Both the position numbers and the translations under genes were made by a program. From assembly GCF_000472925.1 (NCBI RefSeq), contig NZ_AXAS01000001.1, positions 124,001 through 188,000 on the forward strand: a DNA stretch of 64,000 nt. The letters are read 5' to 3'. Shown one piece after another: positions 1-8,900 of this stretch. The stretch comes from Bradyrhizobium sp. Ec3.3 (GTDB lineage: Bacteria; Pseudomonadota; Alphaproteobacteria; Rhizobiales; Xanthobacteraceae). The notes below the pieces were generated by a model. The model made no database searches. It was not told the DNA's origin and worked only from the letters and a program-made list of their open reading frames with translations. Position 1 is the first letter of the stretch. Each line of letters begins with the position of its first letter.

Positions 1-1613
1 AATGAGACCTCCTGGTCACCCATCGAATGAGCAAGGCGGCTGCGGCCCTCGTCTTCCATTTCGGTCAGGGACTGGTTGACTGCATCCCAGTCCATTTGCT
101 CGAGCCGCGCGGGGCTCGACCGGACGAAATCAAACGCCAGCGGGGCCGTGAGGAAGCCAACCGCCGACATAACGCCCGCCCCAAACGGATAGATGATCTT
201 GGGCAGCTTCAGCACGCGAGCGACGCCATAGGCATGAACCGGTCCCGCGCCACCGAAGGCAAACATCGGAAACTGGGAAATCATGCGACCACGCTCGATC
301 GCGTGGATGCGCGCAGCCGAGGCCATCGCTTCGTTCGCGAGCTGGTGAATACCCCAGGCCGCCGCGATGGCGTCGAGATTGAGCGGCTCGCCCACCTGTT
401 TCGTGATTGCATGTTCTGCGGCGGCACTGTCGAGCTTCATGTCGCCACCGAGGAAGAAGCCTGCGTTGAGATAGCCGAGCAGCAAATCCGCATCTGTGAC
501 GGTGGGCTTTTGCCCACCCGCTCCGTAGCAGGCAGGCCCGGGCACGGAGCCCGCACTGTGAGGTCCGACCTTGAGGCGACCCAGCGCATCGATCTGCGCA
601 ATGGACCCACCGCCGGTGCCGATCTCGATCATCTCGATGACGGGCACCTTGACCGGAAGACCGCTTCCCTTCTTGAACTGATATTGGCGGTCAACTTCGA
701 ATTCCGGTGCCAGCAAAGGTTCGCCGTTTACGATCAGGCAGGCCTTGGCGGTCGTGCCACCCATATCGAAGGAGAGAACGTCGGATAGCCCAAGCGACTT
801 GGCATAATGTGCCGCCGCTAGCGCGCCGGCTGCCGGACCTGATTCAACGAGACGGATCGGCGCCTCGATGGCTTGGCCGGCGGTGAGCAGGCCGCCATTC
901 GACTGCATGACGTAGAGACCCGACGCTTCGCTCAGTTCGTCGCGCGTACGCTTTTCAAGGCGCGTGAGATATTTCTCGGCGATACTCTTCACATAGACGT
1001 TGCAGAGAGCCGTCGTGGAGCGTTCAAATTCCTTGATCTCGGGAGAGATGTCGCTTGAAAGCGTGATCGCGACTCCCGACAACTTCTCCCGCAGGATCCG
1101 GCCAACGATACGCTCGTGATCGGGACGGACATAGGCATTGATGAGGCTGACCGCGACCGCCTCAATTCCAATGCCACGCATTTCCTCGGCGAGGCGCTCG
1201 ATCTCTTCCACGTCCGGCACTTGGCGAATAGTCCCATCCGACAGAATGCGCTCGGAGATTTCGAACCGGTGGCGACGACGCGCGATCGGCGCGGGGCGGC
1301 GCAGCCGGAGGTCGTACATGTCGTAGCGATGCTCGCGGGCGATTTCGACAGCGTCGCGGAAGCCGCGGGTCGTGACGAGAGCGGTGAGCGCTCCCTTCCG
1401 CTCGATCAGGGCATTGGTGAAGAGTGTCGTTCCGTGGACAACATGCGATACATCGCCTGCGTCACCATTGATAACTTGCTTGATACCATTGATGACGCCG
1501 TTATCGGGTTGATCTGGCGTCGTCAAAACCTTACCCAGGCGAAACAGCCCGGTCGTGTCGTCGACGAGGACGATATCTGTGAATGTTCCCCCAATATCGG
1601 CGCCTAAACGCAT
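1..1613 (-). CDS. Hydantoinase A / oxoprolinase family ATPase subunit, 3' end cut by window
   Basis: The reading frame starts at an ATG preceded by GGAGGAG and runs off the left edge, giving 537 visible residues of a family usually near 690. The N-terminal actin-like ATPase signature DIGGTFTD is at residues 6-13, HGTT at 60-63, and a second phosphate-binding motif DMGGTTAK and a GGGSIA loop follow. These are typical of HyuA, acetone carboxylase beta and 5-oxoprolinase relatives, which hydrolyse ATP to open or carboxylate cyclic amides or ketones together with a HyuB partner. The partner would lie beyond the window. The upstream LysR gene on the same strand is a likely regulator. The exact substrate cannot be read from sequence. 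Confidence 0.85.
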   Translation of the reverse strand, partial: MRLGADIGGTFTDIVLVDDTTGLFRLGKVLTTPDQPDNGVINGIKQVINGDAGDVSHVVHGTTLFTNALIERKGALTALVTTRGFRDAVEIAREHRYDMYDLRLRRPAPIARRRHRFEISERILSDGTIRQVPDVEEIERLAEEMRGIGIEAVAVSLINAYVRPDHERIVGRILREKLSGVAITLSSDISPEIKEFERSTTALCNVYVKSIAEKYLTRLEKRTRDELSEASGLYVMQSNGGLLTAGQAIEAPIRLVESGPAAGALAAAHYAKSLGLSDVLSFDMGGTTAKACLIVNGEPLLAPEFEVDRQYQFKKGSGLPVKVPVIEMIEIGTGGGSIAQIDALGRLKVGPHSAGSVPGPACYGAGGQKPTVTDADLLLGYLNAGFFLGGDMKLDSAAAEHAITKQVGEPLNLDAIAAAWGIHQLANEAMASAARIHAIERGRMISQFPMFAFGGAGPVHAYGVARVLKLPKIIYPFGAGVMSAVGFLTAPLAFDFVRSSPARLEQMDWDAVNQSLTEMEDEGRSRLAHSMGDQEVS

Positions 1614-1691
1614 CCGCTCCTCCAAATTCAGGATTTGGTAGGATTAGCGACAATGCAGTGACGATCGAATTACCGTTTGGGCAATTCAGCT

Positions 1692-2660
1692 TTAAGGCTC
1701 GGTATTGGCCTTGCGTCGAATGTTTTTGCGGTCACGGACCTCAATGAAGCCATGCCGTGGTTCGTCCGACACGATCCGCCGTAGGGTTTCGAGAAGGAGT
1801 TCGATCACCTGCGCGGCCACACGGGTCGGGGGCCGATCGGCTAGATATATGAGATTGAGATCGCTTCTGATTTCGGGATCGACGATCGGACAGGCGCTCA
1901 ACGCTCCCGTCCTCAGTTCATGTTTGATCGCGCCGAAAGGAAGCACGGCTGGAGCGAGACCTTGGTGGACCAAATCCTTGAGCAGCGTGACCGAGTCGAT
2001 CTCCAACACTGTCGAGACACTCAATCCAAGGTTCGCAGCGCCGGCGTCGAGAAGCCCCCGAACCGGATTTTGCGCTGACGGAAGCAGGAGCGGGCTTTGG
2101 AGCAGTTCGGCGAGCGCAATACTGGGCGGGTTTTCAAATTTACCGGCAGGTCCGATGGCGAACAGCCGTTCCACAGCCAAACACTCGCTGACGAGCCTCG
2201 GACTGTCTGGCTGAAGCCCATTCACGATCGCAATGTCGACCGAGCCCGTGAGGACCCAGTTCTGAAGATATCCGCTGTACCCCTCGAGCAGACGAGGGCG
2301 GACGCGCGGCAATCGCTCCCGACATCTATTGACGAGTTCCGCGCCGGCCATCGCAATGACAGACGGCGTCGCGCCGATGATGACGTCCCCCGTGAGGTGC
2401 TTACCCTCGGCCATCACCTCCTGGCGGACAAGCTCGACATCCCGAAGGATTTGCGACGCGCTGCGGTGCAGAAGGACGCCGGCGGGCGTCATCTGCATGC
2501 CGCGACCGTCCCGCTCGAAGAGCGCAGTTTGCAGCTCTTCCTCGAGAGCGCTGATGGACCGACTGAGTGCTGGGCCGGCCACACCCAGGTGAGCAGATGC
2601 CCGTGCGATACTGTGAAGATCTGCAACGAAAACAAAATATCGAAGTTGGCGAAGATCCAT
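1692..2660 (-). CDS. LysR-family transcriptional regulator
   Basis: A 322-residue LysR protein: an N-terminal winged helix-turn-helix (residues about 1-60, with LGVAGPALSRSISALEEEL as recognition region) followed by a periplasmic-binding-like effector domain. I chose the ATG that gives MDLRQLRYF, the usual LysR N-terminus; an upstream in-frame start would add 16 atypical residues. It lies 78 bp upstream of the hydantoinase gene on the same strand, so it probably controls that gene. The effector is unknown. Confidence 0.85.
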   Translation of the reverse strand: MDLRQLRYFVFVADLHSIARASAHLGVAGPALSRSISALEEELQTALFERDGRGMQMTPAGVLLHRSASQILRDVELVRQEVMAEGKHLTGDVIIGATPSVIAMAGAELVNRCRERLPRVRPRLLEGYSGYLQNWVLTGSVDIAIVNGLQPDSPRLVSECLAVERLFAIGPAGKFENPPSIALAELLQSPLLLPSAQNPVRGLLDAGAANLGLSVSTVLEIDSVTLLKDLVHQGLAPAVLPFGAIKHELRTGALSACPIVDPEIRSDLNLIYLADRPPTRVAAQVIELLLETLRRIVSDEPRHGFIEVRDRKNIRRKANTEP

Positions 2661-3182
2661 GCGGATTATCGCGAGAGGTACAGCGAACTTCTCGCCGTGA
2701 CTGCACAAAACTTAAAAGTATGATCGCAGCAGCGAGTTCGGTTGATCACCGGACGCTCTCTTTCCGACGCTGCGGGTATTCTATCGCACGAGGTAACTCA
2801 ATTTCCATCATCCAACACTATTTGACCAGACTTGCCGAAACAACTTTCGATCCGAAAGCAAAACTTATGCCAATAGCCTGCTGCCGCAGGAGCGAGAGGT
2901 TTGCCGACCATTGCTGCTCAACAGTCTTCTGCCGGTGGCCGCTCCCGATACACTTTTCACCGCAACACCGTAAAACCTGACCTGATCGGAGAGCCACAAA
3001 ATGACGCACGAGCGCAGCCTGACGCGGGAGCCGATTGCTTCAACTTACTTGTAAGTCATCCATCCTGTTGAAGTCGACTTCTGCGACGCCAGCGTCCGGC
3101 CGACGCGGCACGGGTCGATCCAGGATTTCCGCATCAGCGGGCCGCAGCTCCATGGCTTCTTCGATCTGTCAAACTCGCTTGA
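2661..3182. other. Gene-poor stretch with decayed coding scraps
   Basis: About 520 bp with no intact gene. At 3001 there is a ribosome-binding-site-like GGAGAG and an ATG that opens a frame of only 17 codons before a stop. The downstream DNA up to 3182 has frames that look neither conserved nor complete. It reads as the broken 5' side of whatever locus left the substrate-binding-protein fragment at 3183-3398. Confidence 0.5.
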
Positions 3183-3398
3183 ACCGAACCCTATGGCCTC
3201 ATTATCCGCAAGGACGATCTGGAATTCAAAACGTTGGTCGACAAGACACTGACCGCCATGATGAAAGACGATCAGTTTCAGAAGCTCTATGCAAAATGGT
3301 TCATGAGTTCGATACCGCCCAAGAACGTCAACTTGAATTTTCCGATGACGCAGCCGCTAAAAGACGCAGTCGCAAATCCCAATGACAAGGGAGTTTAG
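3183..3398 (+). pseudogene. C-terminal remnant of glutamate/aspartate ABC substrate-binding protein (GltI-like)
   Basis: An open stretch of 71 codons directly after an in-frame TGA encodes TEPYGLIIRKDD, then the family's typical C-terminal block with YAKWFMSSIPPK and a final ANPNDKGV before TAG. This matches the end of GltI-type polar amino-acid binding proteins, which are about 300 residues long. No start codon, signal peptide or first lobe is present, so the fragment cannot make a functional binding protein. No matching permease or ATPase genes are adjacent, which points to deletion or a rearrangement. Confidence 0.75.
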
Positions 3399-3479
3399 TT
3401 GCGGATTTGCAACGATGACGAAAGCGAGACTGATCGCCAACGGCTGCTGTACATCTCTGGGTAAGTCGGCCCGGATTCT

Positions 3480-3497
3480 GGCTCGGTTTCCCGAGCC
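3480..3497. terminator. Hairpin between convergent genes
   Basis: GGCTCGG and CCGAGCC form a perfect 7-bp stem with a TTTC loop. It sits 16 bp beyond the stop of the - strand dehydratase gene and after the + strand gltI remnant. There is no long T run on either side, so it is a plausible but not certain terminator. Confidence 0.45.
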
Positions 3498-3512
3498 AAA
3501 CATCCTCGGTCG

Positions 3513-4709
3513 TTATGGTCTCTTACCAACCTCGTGAGTATTTCGCACCCACGCCCGGGCCTGCTCCGACAGGCTGAAGCCGAGGCCGGGACGGTTCGGC
3601 ACGATCATACGGCCGTTACGAACCTCCAGCGTTTCGTTGAACATCGCCTCCGACCACTCGAAATGCTCGACCCAGGGCTCACGGCCGTAAGCAGCCGTGA
3701 GATGAAGATGAATCTCCATACAGTAGTGCGGCGCGAGCTGCAGCTTCTTGTGATCGGCGAGCGCAAGAATCTTGAGAAACGGCGTGATGCCGCCGACCCG
3801 CGGCGCATCAGGCTGGATGAAATCGACCGAATTGTGCCTGATCAGCTCATAGTGCTCGTCAACGCTGGTCAGCATCTCGCCCGTGGCGATCGGCGTCGCC
3901 AACTCCGTGGCAAGTGCGGCATGTCCTTCGTAATCGTAGGCGTCGAGCGGCTCCTCGATCCAGGTTAGGCTGTACTGTTCGGCAATGCGCCCAAAGCGTA
4001 GCGCGGTGGTGCGGTCCCATTGCTGATTGGCATCGATGGCCAGCGGCACGTCGCCGATGTGCTTGCGTACGGCTTCGATGCGCTGGAGATCGATCATGGG
4101 ATCGGGCTGACCGACCTTCAGCTTGATCGCCCCGATGCCCTTGTCGAGCGCCATCGAGACGCGCTCCTTGACCTCTTCGATGGGCATGGAGAGATAGCCG
4201 CCCGACGTGTTATAACAACGCACGGAATCGCGATGCGCGCCGAGCAGCTTGGCGAGCGGGAGTTTTGCCCGCTTGGCCTTGAGGTCCCACAGCGCGATGT
4301 CGAACGCCGCGATCGCCTGCGTGGAGAGGCCGCTACGGCCGACCGACGCGCCGGCCCAAACGAGCTTGTCCCAGATGCGCGCGATATCGTTCGGATCCTC
4401 GCCGACGAGTTCGCCGGCAATCTCCTTGGCGTGAACGAATTGACCGAGACCTCCGGCGCGCTTGGAATAGCTGTAGCCGATGCCACTGTGACCCTGCTCG
4501 GTCTCGATCTCGGCGAACAGGAATGCGATCTCGGTCAGCGGCTTCTGCCGCCCCGTGAGCACCTTGGCGTCGCTGATCGGCGCTGCCAGCGGCAGAATCA
4601 CCAGCGACAGCTTGACCCAAGCGATCCGGTCGGTCGTGGCCTCGCCCGGCGCCAACCCTGCCGCTAGCGGGTTGGCAATGATCCGCGGCGCGTTTTGCAT
4701 GAAGTTCAT
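3513..4709 (-). CDS. L-talarate/galactarate dehydratase (enolase superfamily)
   Basis: A 398-residue mandelate racemase/muconate lactonizing enzyme family protein, the same length as characterised talarate/galactarate dehydratases. I recognise long similarity to that group (VLTGRQKPLTE, SYSKRAGG, CYNTSGGYL, EPWVEHFEW). Active-site residues are visible: K196 and K198 in KLK, metal ligands D226, E252 and E278, and H328. The enzyme dehydrates hexarates to 5-keto-4-deoxyglucarate. The start has AAGGAGA upstream. It lies 38 bp downstream of the sugar-acid transporter on the same strand, a two-gene uptake and dehydration operon. A 2-keto-deoxyglucarate aldolase is not next to it. Function confidence is high for the subgroup and moderate for the exact substrate. 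Confidence 0.85.
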   Translation of the reverse strand: MNFMQNAPRIIANPLAAGLAPGEATTDRIAWVKLSLVILPLAAPISDAKVLTGRQKPLTEIAFLFAEIETEQGHSGIGYSYSKRAGGLGQFVHAKEIAGELVGEDPNDIARIWDKLVWAGASVGRSGLSTQAIAAFDIALWDLKAKRAKLPLAKLLGAHRDSVRCYNTSGGYLSMPIEEVKERVSMALDKGIGAIKLKVGQPDPMIDLQRIEAVRKHIGDVPLAIDANQQWDRTTALRFGRIAEQYSLTWIEEPLDAYDYEGHAALATELATPIATGEMLTSVDEHYELIRHNSVDFIQPDAPRVGGITPFLKILALADHKKLQLAPHYCMEIHLHLTAAYGREPWVEHFEWSEAMFNETLEVRNGRMIVPNRPGLGFSLSEQARAWVRNTHEVGKRP

Positions 4710-4747
4710 CTCTGCTTTCTCCTTGAGAGGTGCTTTGAGGGGATTTT

Positions 4748-6103
4748 CTATTCAGCCGGAACAGGAGCGCCGCCAGGCAGCGCTGCGCTCTCCCGAATGA
4801 CCATGCGCTTGATGGGGCCGACGACGACCCAATAGCTGACGATCGCGAGCAGGCCGTGCAGGCCCACATAGAGCAGCGCGCCGTTGAACGATCCGGTCGC
4901 GGCCAGGATGTACCCGATCGCAACGGGCGTCACGATGCCGGCCGTATTGCCGATCGCGTTGAACACGCCGCCGGTCAGTCCAACCACTTCCTTCGGCGCG
5001 GTATCGGCAACGACGGTCCAGCCCAGCGAGCCAAATCCCTTTCCGAAGAAGGCTGCGCTCATCAGAGCCAGGATCAGGGCAGTCGAGTCGGTGTAGTTGC
5101 AGCCGATGATCAGCATCGTCATCAACAGACCGATCGTGATCGGGGTTTTTCGCGCAACGCCGAGCGATCCGCTCCGCTTCAACAGCCAGTCCGAGAAAAA
5201 GCCTGTCGCCACGCCGCCGATGAAGCCCGCGATCGCCGGGATGGTTGCGATCAGGCTGGCGTCCAGCACGGAAAAGCCGCGCGCCTTGACGAGATAGCTC
5301 GGAAACCACGACACAAAGAACCAGGTGATCGAGCTGATGCCGTATTGCGCGAGAAAGATGCCGACGAGCATTCGGCTGCGGAAAATCTCGGCGAGGTCAG
5401 ACCATTTCGGTCCGGCATTTTCGGCGGCGTTCGCTGGCGTCGATCCCAAATCGACAAGTGCGCCACCGGCCCGGATGTAATCCAGTTCGACGGGGCTGAC
5501 CTTGGGATGAACTGCCGGTGGAAAGTAGGTGATGAACCAGAGGGCCGCGAATGCAAGGCCCAGCACGCCCATGACGGTGAAGATGTGCTCCCACCCGAAG
5601 CGATGGTCAAGAAAGCCCATCAGCGGCGTGAAGATCACGAGCGATACATACTGGGCACTGTTGAAGATCGCGCCCGCGATGCCGCGTTCGCTCGACGGAA
5701 ACCAGGCGGCGATGATGCGGCCGGCCACCGGGCCAACTGGAGACTCAAAGACGCCGAGCAGGAAGCGCAGCGCCAGCATCGCCAGAAACGGATAGGCCAG
5801 CCACCCCACGCCGCTCATCAGGAAGGTAACGATCGACCAGAGCGTCAATCCGACTAGGATCGTGACTTTCGCGCCGAGCTTGTCGGTGATCCAGCCTGCG
5901 GGAATGTGAGCCAGCACATAGGCCCAGGCGAATGCAGAGAACATCCAGCCGAGTTCGACCGGGCTGATACCCAGGTCCTTAGACATGTTGGGACCTGCGA
6001 TCGACAAGGTCGCACGGTCGCCGCTGCTTAACGCCAGAAGCATCGTGATGAGCGCCAAGATCACGAAACGATATTGAATTTGCCTGAACCGAATCCCCGG
6101 CAT
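4748..6103 (-). CDS. MFS D-glucarate/galactarate-type transporter (GudP family)
   Basis: A 451-residue anion:cation symporter family MFS protein with twelve predicted membrane segments. Residues 25-36 contain SSGDRATLSIAG, a hallmark of hexuronate and hexarate transporters, and the C-terminal half has SLGWTVVADTAPKE and NTAGIVTPVAIGYI. Overall it closely resembles GudP of enteric bacteria, a proton symporter for glucarate and galactarate. The start ATG has GGAGGAGG seven bases upstream. It is the first gene of the operon with the talarate/galactarate dehydratase and diverges from a LysR gene. Its role is import of hexarates across the inner membrane. Confidence 0.85.
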   Translation of the reverse strand: MPGIRFRQIQYRFVILALITMLLALSSGDRATLSIAGPNMSKDLGISPVELGWMFSAFAWAYVLAHIPAGWITDKLGAKVTILVGLTLWSIVTFLMSGVGWLAYPFLAMLALRFLLGVFESPVGPVAGRIIAAWFPSSERGIAGAIFNSAQYVSLVIFTPLMGFLDHRFGWEHIFTVMGVLGLAFAALWFITYFPPAVHPKVSPVELDYIRAGGALVDLGSTPANAAENAGPKWSDLAEIFRSRMLVGIFLAQYGISSITWFFVSWFPSYLVKARGFSVLDASLIATIPAIAGFIGGVATGFFSDWLLKRSGSLGVARKTPITIGLLMTMLIIGCNYTDSTALILALMSAAFFGKGFGSLGWTVVADTAPKEVVGLTGGVFNAIGNTAGIVTPVAIGYILAATGSFNGALLYVGLHGLLAIVSYWVVVGPIKRMVIRESAALPGGAPVPAE

Positions 6104-6199
6104 GCTTGATCCTCCTCCCGTCGAAGTTTTTTGGATCGATCTCGCGTCGATCGCGAGCGCGAACCTAGACGGCGGATCAATTCACGTCTAAGTTCAATT

Positions 6200-6220
6200 T
6201 TAGATCAGATTAATACCTAA
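6200..6220. promoter_or_regulatory. Candidate LysR operator between gudP-like and lysR genes
   Basis: TTAG and CTAA form an inverted repeat with 13 bp between, inside an AT-rich stretch directly before the lysR start at 6230. It contains the T-N11-A spacing expected for LysR-type sites. The position between divergent genes is right for autoregulation and control of the transporter-dehydratase operon. This is inference from symmetry and position. Confidence 0.4.
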
Positions 6221-6229
6221 TGAGTATCA

Positions 6230-7108
6230 ATGATCGAGTTCGCCCAAATCCGCGCCTTCGTGGCGGTGGCTGATGAGCTGCATTTCGGACGCGCGGCCAA
6301 GCGTCTGAACATGACGCAGCCGCCGCTGAGCCGACACATCCAGTTGCTCGAGCAGCAGCTCGATGTGACGCTGCTCGAACGAACAAGCCGCCTGGTCGAA
6401 CTGACTGCGGCCGGTCGTGCCTTCCTGATTGAAGCCCGTACGCTGCTTCAGCAGCGGGAGAATGCGATCAAAGCTGCGCGAGAAGCCGCCGTCCGCACCG
6501 GCGGCTCACTCAGGATCGGCTTCGTCGGCGCCACCACTTACGGATATCTGCCTTGGCTGGCCTCCCGCCTCCACGCCGAGCTGCCGCATGTCGAGACTGA
6601 CTTCGTCGAACTCACCTCACGCGAGCAGCTCGAGGCACTGAAGTCCGGTCAGATCGATTTCGGTCTGGTGCGGCCACTGCAGACGGCCAACCCGATCAGG
6701 AGCGCCTGCGTCTTTCGCGAGGACTTGGCGCTCGCTTTGCCGCTGGATCATCCGCTGGCGGTGCGTCGCCGTCCCGAGCTTGCCCAGGTCGATGGCCAAC
6801 CCTTCATCATGTATTCGAAGGCAGGGCCCTATATGAATGCGCTGCTGACCTTGGCGTTTGCCGCCGCCGGAATTCGGCCGAACTTCGTCCAATCGATGAG
6901 CCAGGCCCAGGCCATTCTCGCGCTGGTCAGCACGGGTCTTGGCTTGGCGATTGTTCCCGGCGAGACCCGCAATGCCTGCTTCGACAACGTTGTGTTCCGG
7001 CCGATTCGGCTCGGCCCATCGGTCTTCGCGGAGTTGCATGCCATCTGGCGCAGCGACAACAAGAATCCCTTTCTGACACGGCTGCGCGAACTGAGCTTTC
7101 GGACTTGA
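6230..7108 (+). CDS. LysR-family regulator, probably of the sugar-acid operon
   Basis: A 292-residue LysR protein. The N-terminal helix-turn-helix reads FVAVADELHFGRAAKRLN followed by MTQPPLSRHIQLLE, the CbbR/BenM/CatR style. The effector domain begins near residue 92 (SLRIGFVGATTYGYLP). It is transcribed away from the GudP-like transporter and the dehydratase, a classical arrangement for a substrate-responsive activator. The likely effector is a hexarate or its keto-deoxy product, but this is inferred only from position. Confidence 0.88.
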   Translation: MIEFAQIRAFVAVADELHFGRAAKRLNMTQPPLSRHIQLLEQQLDVTLLERTSRLVELTAAGRAFLIEARTLLQQRENAIKAAREAAVRTGGSLRIGFVGATTYGYLPWLASRLHAELPHVETDFVELTSREQLEALKSGQIDFGLVRPLQTANPIRSACVFREDLALALPLDHPLAVRRRPELAQVDGQPFIMYSKAGPYMNALLTLAFAAAGIRPNFVQSMSQAQAILALVSTGLGLAIVPGETRNACFDNVVFRPIRLGPSVFAELHAIWRSDNKNPFLTRLRELSFRT

Positions 7109-7239
7109 GGTCGGGGTGCGGAGACATGATCGCCCACGCCGCAGCCAAGTCTCATGATGTGGGCACTTCAGGCACTTGAGGCGCGTGGGTGCAGCGCAGC
7201 AGTCTGGATCGTCTCATCCATTGAAACTAGAATCGAGCC

Positions 7240-8892
7240 ATGCCTGAACGCGAGATCGATTGGTCACCGGACTTGATCCATCCCAAAAGCGTCGCCGGAA
7301 CGGCGCTGCTGGGCAAGGCCTGCGACGTCCTCGAATTGATCGGCAGATCGCCGGGCTCGCTGGATCAAGCGACCCTGGCCGAGCAGACCGGCATTCCACG
7401 TGCAACGCTTTACCGCATCCTGGCTGCGTTGATCTCGCGCGGGCTGATCCGCGCCGATCCCCGAACGCAGAACTATACGCTCGGCTTCAACTTCCTCGAT
7501 TTGGCGCAGAACGCCTGGTCGTCCTCGGACCTGGCATCGATCGCCTCCGTCGAACTGCGGCGACTACGCGACCTGACGGGTGAGACCGCCTACCTCGCGG
7601 TGCAAGAGGGTTGTCATGTACTGTCGCTCGGCCGTTTCGAAAGCGTCCATTCCGAGCGATCCAATGCAAGGCTCGGGGCACTGAAGCCGATGCACTGCAC
7701 GAGCCAGGGCAAGTCGATTCTGGCTCATCTCTCTGACACCCAGCTTGAGTTCGCGCTGCGCACCGAACTCGCGAAATTTACCGACAATACCATCTGCGAT
7801 CCCGAGCAATTGCGCGCTCATCTCGCGGTCGTACGCGCGCGCGGCTATGCCATCGACGACGAGGAGATCATCCTCGGCACCCGCTGCGTCGGAACGGCAA
7901 TTCTTGACCCCGGCGGAAAGCCTTTGGCAGCCATCAGTGTGGCCGGTCCGACCTTCCGCATCACCGCTCAGCGCGCCGAGCAATTGGGACAAGAGCTCGT
8001 CGAGGTCGCCAAGCGAATCTCGGACCTGCTTGCACCCGCGATCAAGAGCGCCAGGCATGCACCCGATGGTTACAAGGTCTGGACCAAGGACGCCGCCTTC
8101 ATCGGATCGGCCCCGCACTGGGATTTGCGGACCCGGACATTGGTGTGGGCCGACCTTCTGGCGCCCGCCATCAGGGCGGACGGCGAGCGCCCTTACATGA
8201 TCTCGCTGCAGGATCTGTCCGAAAGTATCAACTCGATTTGCCTCGTCGAAAATGGCGTCGCCTTTGCCGTCGGCAATGACGTGGTCATCGACGACCTTTC
8301 AGGTCGGCAGGTGCGCATCACGGGAACGCCGGGCATCTCGCTCAAAGTCCTTCGCGTCTCTCCGGATCGTGAGATTTGGGCCGCAGCGTTCGACGCGGAG
8401 GCCAACCTTTCCAAGATCGGGCCTTGGCAAAAACAGTCAGGCGTCAAGCCCGCGTTCGAACTACAGGGCGAGGTAGCCGACCTCGCCTTCGCTAGCGATG
8501 CAACGCTGTTCGCCACACAGCCACGACGGCAATGCGTCTACTCCCTGGAACGCAAGACCGGCCGACGGCGCAAGTTCGCCGACATCCCCAAAGTCGCCGG
8601 CGCGCCGTGCGCCCTCGCCGTCGACGAAGGCTTCAATCCATGGATCGGCCTATCCGATGGCTGGAGCGTCATCAAGCTCAATGACAGCGGAGAAATCGAG
8701 CGAACGGTTGCGCTGCCGGTGCCAAACCCGACCGGTATCACCTTCGGCGGGGCGTCCTTGTCTGAGCTTTTTGTAACCAGCGCGCGAACCGGTCTCTCCC
8801 GGGAAAGTCTCACCAAGGCTCCCTTGTCCGGCCACCTCCTGTCGATTGACGTCGGCGAGCGCGGCCTCGCCGAGCCGATCGCCAACGCCTAG
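7240..8892 (+). CDS. IclR-family regulator fused to SMP-30/gluconolactonase domain
   Basis: A 550-residue two-part protein. Residues about 20-265 are a complete IclR regulator: winged helix with TLAEQTGIPRATLYRILAAL, then an effector domain with HCTSQGKSILAHL and GTRCVGTAI. Residues about 270-545 form a second unit that looks like an SMP-30/gluconolactonase/LRE propeller, with NPTGITFGG, LFVTSARTGLS and a GHLLSID ending, the typical closing blades of that family. Ordinary IclR proteins are about 260 residues, so this is a true fusion with no stop between. The propeller could sense or hydrolyse a sugar lactone. It precedes an enolase-superfamily gene by 8 bp, suggesting co-transcription. Confidence 0.82.
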   Translation: MPEREIDWSPDLIHPKSVAGTALLGKACDVLELIGRSPGSLDQATLAEQTGIPRATLYRILAALISRGLIRADPRTQNYTLGFNFLDLAQNAWSSSDLASIASVELRRLRDLTGETAYLAVQEGCHVLSLGRFESVHSERSNARLGALKPMHCTSQGKSILAHLSDTQLEFALRTELAKFTDNTICDPEQLRAHLAVVRARGYAIDDEEIILGTRCVGTAILDPGGKPLAAISVAGPTFRITAQRAEQLGQELVEVAKRISDLLAPAIKSARHAPDGYKVWTKDAAFIGSAPHWDLRTRTLVWADLLAPAIRADGERPYMISLQDLSESINSICLVENGVAFAVGNDVVIDDLSGRQVRITGTPGISLKVLRVSPDREIWAAAFDAEANLSKIGPWQKQSGVKPAFELQGEVADLAFASDATLFATQPRRQCVYSLERKTGRRRKFADIPKVAGAPCALAVDEGFNPWIGLSDGWSVIKLNDSGEIERTVALPVPNPTGITFGGASLSELFVTSARTGLSRESLTKAPLSGHLLSIDVGERGLAEPIANA

Positions 8893-8900
8893 GAAAATTC

